DNA of 64,000 nucleotides from Microglena sp. YARC (GCA_022414725.1 CM039463.1:20897822-20961821), one strand, 5' to 3'; shown: positions 40,895 to 52,260, counted from the stretch's first letter. Translations and numbers: made by a program. Notes: a model not told the origin generated them from the sequence alone.

Positions 40895-42310
40895 AGTTCT
40901 ATGCAGCGTCGCATGCGACGCTACAAATTGGCGGAGAGTGATCGCGACGGAGCGACAGGTGGCAACGGAAGCCAGTTAGTTACGAGACCGCTGGCTGACG
41001 TGTCAGGCTTCGTCTCGGTCAGACGGCCGGTCGGTCAGTGGACTACGTCAATTCAGAGAAGCATTAGAGAAGCATTTCGACCCCCCAGGGTCCCGGGGCT
41101 GGAGCCCTAAGTTCCCCCCGTGTCTCTCCCTGTTCTCCGTCCGTCTCTCAGTCTGTCCTTCGATCCCGGGCCTCCTCCATCCAAACATTTGGGTTGGGTT
41201 TGGGATTGTTTTGGTTGGGAGGTTGGGTGGAGGTGGGGGGGTGGGGGTGGGGGGGGGAACTTAGTCCACAATAGCCACATGCATGAGGCGATCTGATTAC
41301 CTTGTGATGTGTTGTGATGGGGGTTGTGCTGTGTTGGGTTGGGTTGAGTTGGGGGTTGTGTTGTGTTGTGCTGGGGGGTTGTGTTGGGTGTGTGTGTTGG
41401 GGTTGTGCACTTTTATCCCGGGCCTCCTCCATCCAAACACAGGCTCATAGTTGGAGTGCGCATGACTAGCGTCACTACCTCCACTCAGAAGAGCATTGCA
41501 ACTCACTACGTCCACTCAGAGAAGCATTAGAGAAGCACTTTGGCTCACTACGTCCACTCAGAAAAGTATGTCGACTCACTATGTCCACTCAGAAAAACAT
41601 TTCGACTCTCTACGTCCACTCAGAAAATCATGCTGACTCACTACGTCCACTCAGAGAAGCATTAGAAAAGCAATTTGGCACACAACATCCACTCAGAAAA
41701 GCAGTTTGACTCAATACGTCCACCCAGAGAAGCATTAGAAAAGCAATTTGAGAATGCAAGCATAAGAGCATTATTTGAATTCGAATTTGGATCGGCTTTT
41801 GGGAAAACATCGTTGATCGGAAGTATGGTGATTTTGTGAAAAGAGCCTTGCTAGAGAATGATATAATGGCAACCATAGATAGCAACAAACAATGTCGGCC
41901 CCGTGGAGTACCAAGATGCATTCAGAGATGGGGTTAAATTACATGAAACAAGTTCTATGCAGCGTCGCAAGCAACGCTCAAAATTGGCGGAGAGTGTTCG
42001 CAACGGAGATAGTAAGATAGCAACAAACAATGTTGGCCTTGTGGAGTACCAAGATGCATCTTGGTACTCCATGAGAGATGTGGTGTTGTATAACATGATA
42101 TAACATCACAACACGGCGGCTGAACAAGACATTCTAGACAAGTTCTATGCAGCGTCGCAAGCGACGCTACAACTTGGCGGAGAGTGTTTGCAAAGGAGCG
42201 ACAGGTGGCAACGGAAGCGAATTAGTTACGAGACCATTGGCTGACGTGTCAGGCTATGTCTAGGTCAGACGGCCATCTAGTCATCCGGTCACACGCACAG
42301 ACAGGCAACG
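40895..42310. repeat. 3' region with copies of the oxygenase C-terminus and a 160-bp repeat
   Basis: CTACGTCCACTCAGAGAAGC, ATTAG, the end of exon K with its stop, recurs about nine times in 41,040-41,740 with small changes. A second repeat (TCTATGCAGCGTCGCATGCG, ACGCTACAAATTGGCGGAGA) is at 40,898-41,045, about 41,953-42,010 and 42,141-42,300. AGCGTCGCATGCGACGCT at 40,903-40,920 is a perfect 18-bp palindrome. Confidence 0.85.
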
Positions 42311-43895
42311 GGCGACCCTGGGGGCTCCCGCCCCCTTGAAGAGGGGGCTCCGCCAATAACATGACAACATGGCGGCTGGACAAAACATTATAGAAAATGG
42401 TGTGTGTGCCAAATAACTATAAATAAGCAGATGGGCTTCTTTATGTGTGTGCTTATTCTGTATGTGCTTTCAGTTGCTTCCAGGCGCAAAACTAGAATGC
42501 TCATAGCTCACTGCTCAGTGGGCCATCCAAATTGGTAGACGTGTTCCAGGTTGCTTTAGATATTTGTCCAAGCCCACCATGGCATGATGTTGCCCCTAGT
42601 TGGATGCATGCGTGAGAGGGTATGCATGGTGGTGGCTACGAAGACTATCATGGCCCAATACCTGCCGCTGTGATCAGCGAAGAAGTATATCCGCTTTCAA
42701 CTATTTTGGCCTACGTGACTTAAGTGACTTTTTTCTTTTTATTTGTTCATTTGTGAACTTGGTCATTGAACGCAACAAGCTAGGAAGTATGAGATCATGG
42801 CTTGTGTTAATGGACTTCTTACCAACCTCCGACAATCAAGAACGTTTCTAGATTAACCTTAAGGGTTAGTTGAAACTACTTCCAGTGATGTGCTGGCCCG
42901 ATAACCAAGGAGACCGTATTAAATATAACTAAATGCATGGCAAGTATACGTCTTCGAGCTCACAATTTGAATGTTCATCTGATAGGAGTGCCTCTCGTTG
43001 TACTAGAACTTGCAGGTGCTGTGATAAGGTGGTTGGTGATAGAAAAGTGGTAGACGAGTGGTTGGAAATGAAGTACATTTCTTGTATTTCTTGTCATAAT
43101 GTCCTGAATATTCTCAGGAAAGAAATGTTCTTTTTGATAAATTGAACCTGAGTTGTTTGCAGTCAAGAGGCTGGTCATGAATCCTGATTCCTTTGGGTGA
43201 TGGAAATATCTTATTTAAATGTTTAAAATGCGATAATAATCTCACAAGAAAAATAGTTATCCCATTTGGTTGACGAACAAATTATAACCGTCGCAGATCG
43301 TCGAATAAAATTGTCTCAGTACCATGAGTACAGCCCCCCCGTCAGTAAATAGGTTGTTTGGGGTTCAGTTCATCAGCGATTTTTCATTTGAAGACCGTCC
43401 TGTCACGGTTGGGCAAGTCCCTTAAACCTACGTTGCCTACCCCTGGACTGTAACAAAATACATGCATGGATTGTTACATGGTTCTCAAGTCAACTCTGGT
43501 CTGCTCACCGTCTGCCAATTCCAAGTCTTACTATGCGAGACCCACTTAAAACAGGGAGCACACTAAGCGGATTAGTCAGTTTCAGTCAGTCAGTCAAGAC
43601 TTGTTCAGGTTAGAGAAGCATTTCTGCTGTTTTCTGTTCAAGTTCAAGTTCGAGTGTTGTTTTCTGCATTGCTTCGTTGCCTTTATCACTTCTTTGTGGG
43701 GGTGGTGGGGGTGTGGGGGTCGATTTCAACCTCAGCAGACGAAAACGAAACATGGCTCATTGAATCATAAACAGTTTTCTGCACTAACACTTTCAGTCAT
43801 GCCTGGCACACACAAATATTTAGCAGATGGCTATAAGGGTGCATCTACTACTGATCAAGATTATGATGCAGAACTGAGACTTCTCCTGAACAAAA
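42311..43895. other. Intergenic stretch with dispersed repeats
   Basis: No supported gene. Dispersed-repeat copies lie at about 43,350-43,470 (GGGGTTCAGTTCATCAGCG ... GACTGTAACA) and 43,495-43,585 (CTGCTCACCGTCTGCCAATT ... CAGGGAGCACACTAAGCGGA). A Cys-containing frame at 42,933-43,145 has no supporting signal. Confidence 0.5.
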
Positions 43896-44085
43896 GTAGT
43901 GATAACGCCTGGTGGGGCGTGGCATTAAGGGAGCCCTGTCTTACAGCTGTAGAGAACTGCCTGATACTTTACCTGGGCAGTGCTACCATGGCTGTTCACA
44001 GCGACCGCAAACAGCGCACCCGTAGGGATTCAAACCTAGCACCTTCAGTCCAGCGAAAATGATCAACCATTAACCCATTCGTCGA
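43896..44085 (-). mobile_element. tRNA-derived SINE, copy 2
   Basis: Minus strand: a degenerate tRNA-like head with B box GGTTTGAATCCCTA, then the shared body (GGTCGCTGTGAACAGCCATG, GTAGCACTGCCCAGGTAAAG), ending at CGCCCCACCAGGCGTTATCA. Confidence 0.82.
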
Positions 44086-44340
44086 GCAGCCAAATTGCTG
44101 GCTGAAGCTATGTAACCAAGTTCAAGAACCATTTGTCCAACCGGGATCTCCCCTGGACATAGCAGATGGCTGAATGAGTGCAATATAACAAGCTATAAAA
44201 GCTATACACACTCTTTCCCTGGAGGACGTTCGAAACCAAGCATAGCTAGAAAAAACCACTTCAGATTTGAAAAACGCTGTCCCTGGAGGAGGTCCAAAAC
44301 TAAACCAAGCTAGAAGAAAACCACTTTTAGATTCGAAAGC

Positions 44341-44588
44341 AAATCTCTGGATGGCTCAATGAGTGCAATTATCATCCATGCAAGCAAGCATGCAATCAAT
44401 TAATGCAATCAATCCATGCAAGCATGCAAGCATGCAAGAAATTATCATCCATGCAAGCATGCATCCATGCACTAACTGCAATGGCACATGCTTGATGCTT
44501 ACTGTCATACAATTTAATGGTTGGCAGGCTGTGCTGCTGCCCTGTTTCGGCAATGGTTTGCTGAGTTTATTTATTTATTATGTAACTA

Positions 44589-44668
<80 letters not shown>
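44341..44668. repeat. ATGCAAGC simple repeat and CT microsatellite
   Basis: 44,375-44,475 is GCATGCAAGCATGCAAG and CAATCAAT repeat. 44,590-44,667 is (CT)n. Confidence 0.9.
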
Positions 44669-44669
<1 letters not shown>

Positions 44670-46735
44670 TCAAGATATTGCTGTGTTTCGTCCTAGTCCT
44701 GGCCGTACGTATCATAATAATGATAATGATAGAGAACTCCCCTCACTGTGGCAGATGGCTCTAGGGGTGCATCTATAGTGCAGACACAAAAGCACTGACT
44801 GCACTGGCTCATCAACATATTGCTAATGGTCGTCCTAGCCCTGGCCGTACGTATCAAGACAATGATACAGAGCTCCCCTCACTGTGGCAGATGGCTCTAG
44901 GGGTGCATCTTTAGTGCAGGCACACATGCACTGACTGCACTACCACATCAAAATATTGCTAATGGTCGTCCTAGTCCTGGCCGTACGTATCAAGACAATG
45001 ATACAGAGCTCCCCTCACTGTGGCAGATGGCTCTAGGGGTGCATGTAGTGTGGATGCACACAAGCACTGACTGCACTACCACATCAAAATATTGCTAATG
45101 GTCGTCCTTGTCCTGGCCGTACGTATCAAGAAAATGATACAGAGCTCCCCTCACTGTGGCAGATGGCTCTAAAGGTGCGTGTAGTGTGGATGCACACAAG
45201 CACTGACTGTCCTAGCTCATCAAGATATTGCTAATGGTCGTCCTAGTCCTGGCCGTACGCATCAAGACAATGATACAGAGCTCCCCTCACTGTGGCAGAT
45301 GGCTCAAGGGGTGCATCTATAGTGCAGTCACACAAGCACTGACTGCACTAGCTCATCAACATATTGCTAATGGTCGTCCTAGCCCTGGCCGTACGCATTA
45401 AGACAATGATACAGAGCTCCCCTCACTGTGGCATATGGCTCTAGGGGTGCATCTATTGTGCAGACACACATGCACTGACTGCACTACCACATCAAGATAT
45501 TGCTAATGGTCGTCCTAGCCCTGGCCGTACGCATCAAGACAATGATACAGAGCTCCCCTCACTGTGGCAGATGGCTCTAGGGGTGCATCTAGTGTGCACA
45601 CACACAAGCACTGACTGCACTACCACATCAAGATATTGCTAATGGTCGTCCTAGCCCTGGCCGTACGTATCAAGACAATGATACAGAGCTCCCCTCACTG
45701 TGGCAGATGGCTCTAGGGGTGCATCCAGTGTGCATGCACACATGCACTGACTGCATTACCACATCAAGATATTGCTAATGGTCGTCCTAGCCCTGGCCGT
45801 ACGCATCAAGACAATGATACAGAGCTCCCCTCACTGTGGCAGATGGCTCTAGGGGTGCATCTATTGTGCAGACACACATGCACTAACTGCACTACCACAT
45901 CAAGATATTGCTAATGGTCGTCCTAGCCCTGGCCGTACGTATCAAGACAATGATACAGAGCTCCCCTCACTGTGGCAGATGGCTCTAGGGGTGCATCTAT
46001 TGTGCAGACACACATGCACTGACTGCACTACCACATCAAGATATTGCTAATGGTCGTCCTAGCCCTGGCCGTACGTATCAAGACAATGATACAGAGCTCC
46101 CCTCACTGTGGCAGATGGCTCTAGGGGTGCATCCAGTGTGCATGCACACATGCACTGACTGCACTACCACATCAAGATATTGCTAATGGTCGTCCTAGCC
46201 CTGGCCGTACGTATCAAGACAATGATACAGAGCTCCCCTCACTGTGGCAGATGGCTCTAGGGGTGCATCCAGTGTGCATGCACACATGCACTGACTGCAC
46301 TACCACATCAAGATATTGCTAATGGTCGTCCTAGCCCTGGCCGTACGTATCAAGACAATGATACAGAGCTCCCCTCACTGTGGCAGATGGCTCTAGGGGT
46401 GCATCCAGTGTGCATGCACACATGCACTAACTGCACTACCACATCAAGATATTGCTAATGGTCGTCCTAGCCCTGGCCGTACGTATCAAGACAATGATAC
46501 AGAGCTCCCCTCACTGTGGCAGATGGCTCTACGGGTGCATCTATTGTGCAGACACACATGCACTGACTGCACTACCACATCAAGGTATTGCTAATGGTCG
46601 TCCTAGCTCTGGCCGTACGTATCAAGACAATGATACATAACTCTCCTCACTGTGGCAGATGGCTCTAGGGGTGCATCTAGTGTGCATGCACACATGCACT
46701 GACTGCACTACCGCATCAAGATATTGCTAACGATT
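44670..46735. repeat. 136-bp tandem array, about 15 copies
   Basis: The unit is CATCAAGATATTGCTAATGG, TCGTCCTAGCCCTGGCCGTA, CGTATCAAGACAATGATACA, GAGCTCCCCTCACTGTGGCA, GATGGCTCTAGGGGTGCATC plus a variable 25-40-bp linker (TGTGCAGACACACATGCACTG). Copies are very similar. It borders the last minus-strand exon at about 46,740 and may be 3'-flanking or intronic to that gene. Confidence 0.93.
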
Positions 46736-46838
46736 CCCCTGAAAACCATGAGAAGCCCAAGGTGTTCAGCAGGTCCAGGCTGTAGGCTGCATTGTCTGTG
46801 TATCTTAGCAGTCGGCGCTCGATGCCGTCCCTCTGCTC

Positions 46839-46976
46839 TTAATCAGTGCCCTGTTCGTTGAGCTGGGACATGGGGGTGCCTGCCATCCAGGTAAGGAATG
46901 AGCGGCGGCACCTGGCGAAGGTGTCTGCTGCCGCCAGGCCTTGCTCCACAGCTGATGTGTGCGCTAGCCTGACACC
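46839..46976 (-). CDS. Minus-strand gene, probable terminal exon
   Basis: Acceptor CTCTGTGCAG (minus). It encodes GVRLAHTSAVEQGLAAADTF, ARCRRSFLTWMAGTPMSQLN, EQGTD, then TAA. The same frame stays open past the TAA for about 35 more coding-looking codons (EQRDGIERRLLRYTDNAAYS...). The stop may be genuine with a chance open tail, or a mutation or sequence error. The family is not recognised. Joining to the upstream exons of the same strand is by position only. Confidence 0.5.
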   Translation of the reverse strand, partial: GVRLAHTSAVEQGLAAADTFARCRRSFLTWMAGTPMSQLNEQGTD

Positions 46977-47945
46977 CTGCACAGAGAAAGTGAGGTGGAA
47001 AAGGTCCGCAGTGAGTGATGTAAGCCCTAAACCCAAATGATGCGTTCATGTTACTCCTGGCGTTAAGGTGTCTGCTCCTGCCAGGCCTTGCTCCACAGCT
47101 GATGTATGCGCTGGCCTGACACCCTGCACAGAGAAAGTGAGGTGGACAAGGTCAACAGTGAGTGATGTAAGCCCTATGCCCAAATGATGCGTTCATGTTA
47201 CACAGGGCATGTGAGCTGGAAGCGGATTTGTAGTGAGCTATGTATGCCCTAAACCCTGCTGATGCATGGGATACAACGATCTCCCGAACAGCGCAGGTGA
47301 GGTTGAGAACCATCGCATAGAGAGATGCATACCCTAAACTCTGCTGATGCATGGGATACATTGATTTCCCAAACAGTGCAAGTGAGGTGGACAAGGGTCA
47401 CGGTGAGCGATGTATTCCCTAAACCCTGCTGATGCATGCGCCAACTTTTACATATCCTAAACCCTGCTGACGCATGGGATATATTGATCTCCCAAACAGC
47501 GCAGGAGAGGTTGAGAACTATCGTATCGAGAGATGCATACCCTAAACCCTGGTCATGCATGGGATACATTTACTTTTCAAACAGTGCAAGTGAGGTGGAC
47601 AAGGGTCACGGTGAGCGATGTATGCCCTAAACCCTGCTGATGCATTGGATACATTGATCTCCCGAACAGAGCCGGTGAGGTTGAGAACCATCGCATGCAT
47701 TGCCCTAAACCCTGGTCATGCATGGGATGAATTTATTTTTCAAACAGTGCAGGAGAGGTGAACAAGGGTCAAGTGAGCGATGCATGCCCAAAACCCTGCT
47801 GATCCATGCGCCAACTTTTACATACCCTAAACCCTGCTGATGCATGGGATAAATTGATTTCCCAATCAGAGCAAGTGAGGTGGACAAGGGTCAGAGTGAG
47901 CGATGTGTGCCCTAAACCCTGCTGATGCATGTGATACATTCATCT
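46977..47945 (-). repeat. Tandem copies of the 46,976 acceptor region, about 115-bp unit
   Basis: One close copy (CTGACACCCTGCACAGAGAA, AGTGAGGTGGACAAGG at about 47,116-47,150) carries the exon edge. About eight decayed copies follow with CCCTAAACCCTGCTGATGCA, TGGGATACATTGATCTCCC, AACAGTGCAAGTGAGGTGG. On the minus strand each reads CCACCTCACTTGCACTG in the position of the acceptor. Confidence 0.8.
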
Positions 47946-48720
47946 CCCCCCAAATTTACCACCACCTACCCACCGAGCCCCAGGTCGTAGTGAGTGCTGA
48001 GGGCAGAATGAAGTTAGGTGGGGTGGGGTGAGTGGGGTTAGGGGGTGGGGTGGGGTGGGGTGTGTTGAGGTCGGGTGTGTTGAGGTGGGGTAGGGTGAGC
48101 CTGAGAGTCAGGTCATAGCCGGGACCTATGTAGCGAGTCGTCCTCTGAGCCATGCATGCACCTCCCACCACCTCCCAACCCCCCACCTCCCAACCACTCC
48201 CACCTCCCAACCCTTCATCCTACACCTCCCAACCCCCCCCCCACCTCCCACCTCCCAACCACTCCCACCTCCCAACCACTCCCACCTCCCAACCCCTCAT
48301 CCTACACCTCCAACCCCCCACCCCCACCTCCCACCTCCCAACCACTCCCACCTCCCAACCCCCACCCCCACCTCCCAACCCCCCACCCCACCTCCCAACC
48401 ACTCCCACCTCCCAACCCTTCATCCTACACCTCCCACCCCCCCACCCCCACCTCCCACCCCCCACCTCCCAACCACTCCAACCACCACCTACCCACGTAG
48501 AACCGGTCCACTTGGTGCACGAGTGCCAGGTGGATATCATCCTCTCAGCCAAGCAAACCCCCCACCTCCCAACCACTCCTACCACCACCTACCCACCGGG
48601 AACCGGCCCACTTGGTGCATGAGCGCCAGATAGGGCGTTTCACGATCAAAACGGCCTCCCCCGAAAATCCCGAAATAATTCATACGTAAACACTACACCA
48701 CTCTTTAGTATTATATACAA
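47946..48720 (-). repeat. Donor-edge copies and CCTCCCAACC pyrimidine array; candidate exon
   Basis: On the minus strand GCGCTCATGCACCAAGTGGG, CCGGTTCCCG|GTGGGTAGG (about 48,590-48,640) recurs as GGCACTCGTGCACCAAGTGG, ACCGGTTCTAC|GTGGGTAGG (about 48,494-48,540) and in decayed form near 47,980. The shared reading is x-L-A-L-x-H-Q-V-x-R-F, so a minus-strand exon ending at about 48,597 (RFDRETPYLALMHQVGRFP) is likely. Its acceptor is unclear. The CCTCCCAACCACTCCCA sequence on the plus strand is purine-rich on the coding strand. Confidence 0.5.
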
Positions 48721-48889
48721 TTGTATACCCCCAAGGGAGTCTTCAGGGGTTCAAATAAGGCAGTCGGTAGGCAGTGCCTTATACTTATAAAAGGTATAAG
48801 CATGTTACAGGCGCTAACAACCATAAGCATGTTACAGGTGTTTACGTGTTAACACGTAAACACACACATAAACACCGCACACAAAATAA

Positions 48890-49210
48890 TTCATACATAA
48901 ACACTGCACCACTCTAAGTATGTTACAGGTGCCAACTCTTCGATCGGCGAGAAAATCGACCAGTTAGAGCAGGTGACAGGTTAGAGCAGGTGACAGGTTA
49001 GAGCAGGTGACAGGTTGGAGCAGGTGACAGGTTAGAGCTGGTGACAGGTTGGAGCAGGTGACAGGTTAGAGCAGGTGACAGGTTGGAGCAGGTGACAGGT
49101 TGGAGCAGGTGACAGGTTAGAGCAGGTGACAGGTTGGAGCAGGTGACAGGTTAGAGCAGGTGACAGGTTGGAGCAGGTGACAAGTTAGAGCAGGTGACAG
49201 GTTGGAGTTC
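48890..49210. repeat. 17-bp tandem repeat, about 14 copies
   Basis: The unit GTTAGAGCAGGTGACAG (or GTTGGAGCAGGTGACAG) runs from 48,963 to 49,205 almost without error. 48,780-48,900 has TAAGCATGTTACAGGTG and ACGTAAACAC repeats. Confidence 0.93.
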
Positions 49211-49250
49211 ATTGGGGCGATTAGTCCAGTCCTGCCTCGGAATTGATAAT

Positions 49251-49441
49251 GATAACGCCTGGTGGGGCGTGGTGTTAAGGGAACCCGTCGTACGCGGGTA
49301 GAGAGCGGTCTTCTACCTCAACTGGACAAGCTACCATCGCGGTTGACAACGACCTGGAACGCTAAGAGCGACCGTAGGGGGAATAGAACCCCCGACTCTT
49401 CATCCTCATAGTGATTCGGTCTACCACTAGACCAATGTATA
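49251..49441 (-). mobile_element. tRNA-derived SINE, copy 3, best preserved
   Basis: Minus strand from 49,441: ATTGGTCTAGTGGTAGACCG (A box), then GGGGGTTCTATTCCCCC (B box and T-arm-like hairpin), then the body with GTCGTTGTCAACCGCGATGG, TAGCTTGTCCAGTTGAGGTA, GAAGACCGCTCTCTACCCGC. The head folds like a tRNA with an Asp/Gly-type start (a guess). Confidence 0.88.
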
Positions 49442-49449
49442 TCACTGAA

Positions 49450-49500
49450 AGGGGCTCTCGGAATTCTCTCGGAATTCTCTCGGAATTCTCTCGGAATCGG
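49450..49500. repeat. 11-bp repeat TCTCGGAATTC, four copies
   Basis: CTCTCGGAATT is repeated directly beside the SINE head, perhaps a duplicated target or upstream tail region. Confidence 0.85.
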
Positions 49501-49697
49501 CAACCCTGATGCCACAACGAGATCGAGGGATGATTGACCAGGCAGGTGGCTATCAATCCTGTCATCCCTCCCCTATGCAGCCAGTAACCTCGTCAGCCAA
49601 GCATCCATCCCCTACCCCACCCGCTCACCCACCAGAATCACACCCACCAGGATCACACCCACCCCACCAGAATCACACCCACCAGGATCACACCCAC

Positions 49698-49964
49698 CTT
49701 CAACAGCATGAATACCAGATCGTTGTCATCCCCAACGTAGCGAATCACCCCCTCAGTAGAGCATCCATCGTTGGTGCTACGTGCCGAGACAGAAGCTAGG
49801 GGTAAGGAGCCCAAACTGACCTGGGCCAGGGACCCCACGTCCATCACCCTGCTCCCCACTGCCCTGCCCTCTGATCCACGGTCCAGAGGCGACAACTTGC
49901 CGCTTTGCGTCTCCTCCTCGTAGCTAGCTCCAACATCCAAGGGTAATCCGACATGTGCCACTGC
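49698..49964 (-). CDS. Minus-strand gene exon, 89 codons, unrecognised
   Basis: Acceptor CATCTGCAG-type (minus, ACTATCTGCAG), donor TTGAAG|GTGGGT. It encodes AVAHVGLPLDVGASYEEETQ, SGKLSPLDRGSEGRAVG ... EGVIRYVGDDNDLVFMLLK with balanced composition and phase 0 at both ends. Downstream (lower coordinates), GTGTGATCCTGGTGGGTGTG repeats the donor. Upstream lies an eight-copy array of its 5' edge. This is one of the most convincing exons of the minus-strand gene. No family is recognised. Confidence 0.75.
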
Positions 49965-50455
49965 CTGCAGATAGTTGGGGTTAGTTGGGGTTGGTTGGGG
50001 TTGGTTGGGTTGGCAATCCGACATGTGCCACTGCCTGCAGATGGATGGGGTTGGTTGGGGTTGGTTGGGTTGGCAATCCGACATGTGCCACTGCCTGCAG
50101 ATGGATGGGGTTGGTTGGAGTTGGTTGGGGTTTGTTGGGGTTTGTTGGGTTGGCAATCCGATGTGTGCCACTGCCTGCAGATGGATTGGGTTGGTTGGGG
50201 TTGGTAGGGTTGGCAATCCGACATTTGCCACTGCCTGCAGATGGACGGGGTTGGTTAGAGTTGGTTGGGGTTGGTTGGGGTTGGTTGGGGTTGGTTGGGT
50301 TGGCAATCCGACATGTGCCGCTGCCTGCAGTTGGTTGGGGTTGGTTGGGGTTGGTTGGGTTGGCAATCCGACATGTGCCACTGCCTGCAGATGGATGGGG
50401 TTGGTTGGGGTTGGTTGGGTTGGCAATCCGACATGAGCCACTGCCTGCAGATGGG
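49965..50455 (-). repeat. Seven to eight copies of the 49,964 acceptor and 5' edge
   Basis: On the minus strand CCATCCATCTGCAG, GCAGTGGCACATGTCGGATT, GCCAACCCAACCAACCCCAA recurs every 60-85 bp (plus-strand edges near 50,034, 50,094, 50,174, 50,234, 50,324, 50,384, 50,444). Each has an intact CTGCAG acceptor and about 20 bp of exon, and is followed by CCAACCCCAAC spacer. Confidence 0.92.
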
Positions 50456-50589
50456 TGGGAGTGGAGCAAGTGACGGAGAGTGAGTGAGAGCGAGGAAGAG
50501 TGAGGGCGAGGGGGAGCAAGGAAGAGTGAGTGAGAGCGAGGAAAAGTGAGAGAGAGTGAGAGGACCATCTGGACAATGCACCCCCACCC

Positions 50590-51315
50590 ACGGACCCACC
50601 CACCCACAAATCAACCCGCACACACGTCTCTCCTCTCACCAAATTCACCCTTGCCTGCATCATCACGTGAGCCCAAGCTAGATAAATCACCACCTCCATC
50701 TGGACACTGCCCCCCCCCACACACAAACACCGACCCACTCACCCACAAATCACCCGCACCCACATCTCTCCACTCACCAAATTCACCCTTGCCTGCATCA
50801 TCACGCGAGCCCAAGCCAGATACGTCGCCACCTCCATCTATACACTGCCCCCCCCCCCCCCCCCCCCCCCAACATACACATCACCCCGCACCCACATGTC
50901 TCCAAGCACCAGATTCACCCCTTGCCTGCAACCACACGTCACCCCTGCCTACATCCACACACCACCATGCACCCCTGCCTGCATCATCTCCACGTGAGCC
51001 CATGCCAGATACATCGCCACCACCATCTGCAAACAGCCCCCCCCCCCACCCACCCACCCACCCACACCCACAACCCGCACGCACATGTTTCCACACACCA
51101 AAGCCACCCCTGCCTGCATCATCTCCATGTGAGCCCATGCCAGATACATCGCCACCACCATCTGCATACAGCCCCACCCCACCCACCCAACCCGCCCACA
51201 CCCACCCACATCACCCCGCACACACATGTCTCCACACACCAAAGTCACCCCTGCCTGCATCAACTCCACGTGAGCCCACGCCAGACACATCGCCACCACC
51301 ATCTGGACACTACCC
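50590..51315 (-). CDS. Ladder of five complete 54-nt mini-exons, minus strand
   Basis: Each unit on the minus strand has an acceptor-like CAG, then ATGGTGGTGGCGATGTATCT, GGCATGGGCTCACGTGGAGA, TGATGCAGGCAGGG and GTGACT or GTGAAT. The peptide is MVVAMYLAWAHVEMMQAG or close variants. Copies lie near 51,250-51,305, 51,112-51,165, 50,975-51,030, 50,788-50,845 and 50,650-50,705. Phase 0 on both sides fits the flanking exons (…RWRQDE before, AVAHVGLP after). Which copy is used, or whether several are alternatives, cannot be told. Confidence 0.55.
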
Positions 51316-51339
51316 CCCCACCCGACCCACCCCCAACAA

Positions 51340-52260
51340 CTAAATAACTAATTACAGTAACTAACTAAATAAAGAATGAACTAAATAAATACGGTACATA
51401 ACTACTGAAATAACTATAGAACCCATATTCATAAATAAATTAATCATGAATATGAACAAATAAATGAATCACGAATGCGATAAATGAATAAGTAGTAGGG
51501 TGCCCTAAGGGCCCCTGCGTGGTCGGCCCGAGGTGTGTCCGTTGAAGTGGTTGCGAGAAAGCGACGCATGTCGGGAGGGGCCAGGGTCACGGCAAGAGTG
51601 GATACTCATAGGCTTACCAACGGCAAGTAGAAAGTCGCAGGACAGTAGTATTGAAGGGAAGGGTGTGAAGTGGTAGTCTTGTGGTACCAGTAATTAAATG
51701 GTAATGCCTGTAAACCACTCAGGCTTCTTTTATAGTGCTTCCGGGACGAAGAGCTGCCTCGGTGGTATGCGATGTACGCTGACGTAGGTCCAGATGGACG
51801 TGTTTCTCTTATTGTTATCCTCAGAAGCGCTTCCTAGGCGACCCAAGACGACATTGTTTTGAAGTTCTGCGAAAATAATCTCACGCCGATGGCAACAGTC
51901 ACGGGTTGGTTGTATTGTCTAACCAGCTTCGCACCCTGACGGACCCAATCAAACTGAATTCCTGACCATTCCAACCGACTGTTCGCCCTTCTCCGGCTTT
52001 ATGTTCAACCGTTCTAACAGGCAATATAACTAACAATCTCATGCGCCGACCGTTTCTCTGTGATTTTCGACCGTCCCAATCGTTTTTTCGACCAATTTAT
52101 CCATTGTCTACAATTGTCGACCATGGCCGTTAATTAACCAACTTTTCGGCAATTTTCTCAGTTCCTATCGCATAGGTGCAGCCTACAGGCCTCCCAATGA
52201 ATGGATCATGAATATGATAAATGAATAAATAAATGAATCATAAATATGATAAATGAATAA
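51340..52260. other. Mostly unique intron sequence with AATGAATAAAT repeats at both ends
   Basis: 51,345-51,500 and 52,195-52,262 carry ATGAATCATGAATATGATAA-type repeats. 51,500-52,190 is unique and shows no exon that I can support. Confidence 0.5.

Noticed and set aside
43601..44062. 153-codon plus frame
   Set aside because: Its second half is the SINE at 43,896-44,085 and it has no splice or start support.
47250..47945. Telo-box promoter array (CCCTAAACCCT)
   Set aside because: The motif recurs only because the 115-bp acceptor-edge unit is repeated. Nothing else suggests a promoter.
48590..48720. CMGC protein kinase fragment (HLALxHQVxRF resembling an SRPK-type motif)
   Set aside because: The similarity is a few residues only, and no other kinase motif is visible in neighbouring exons.
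49341..49441. A functional tRNA gene
   Set aside because: The A and B boxes are recognisable but the body continues into the SINE sequence shared by other copies and no proper acceptor stem closes.
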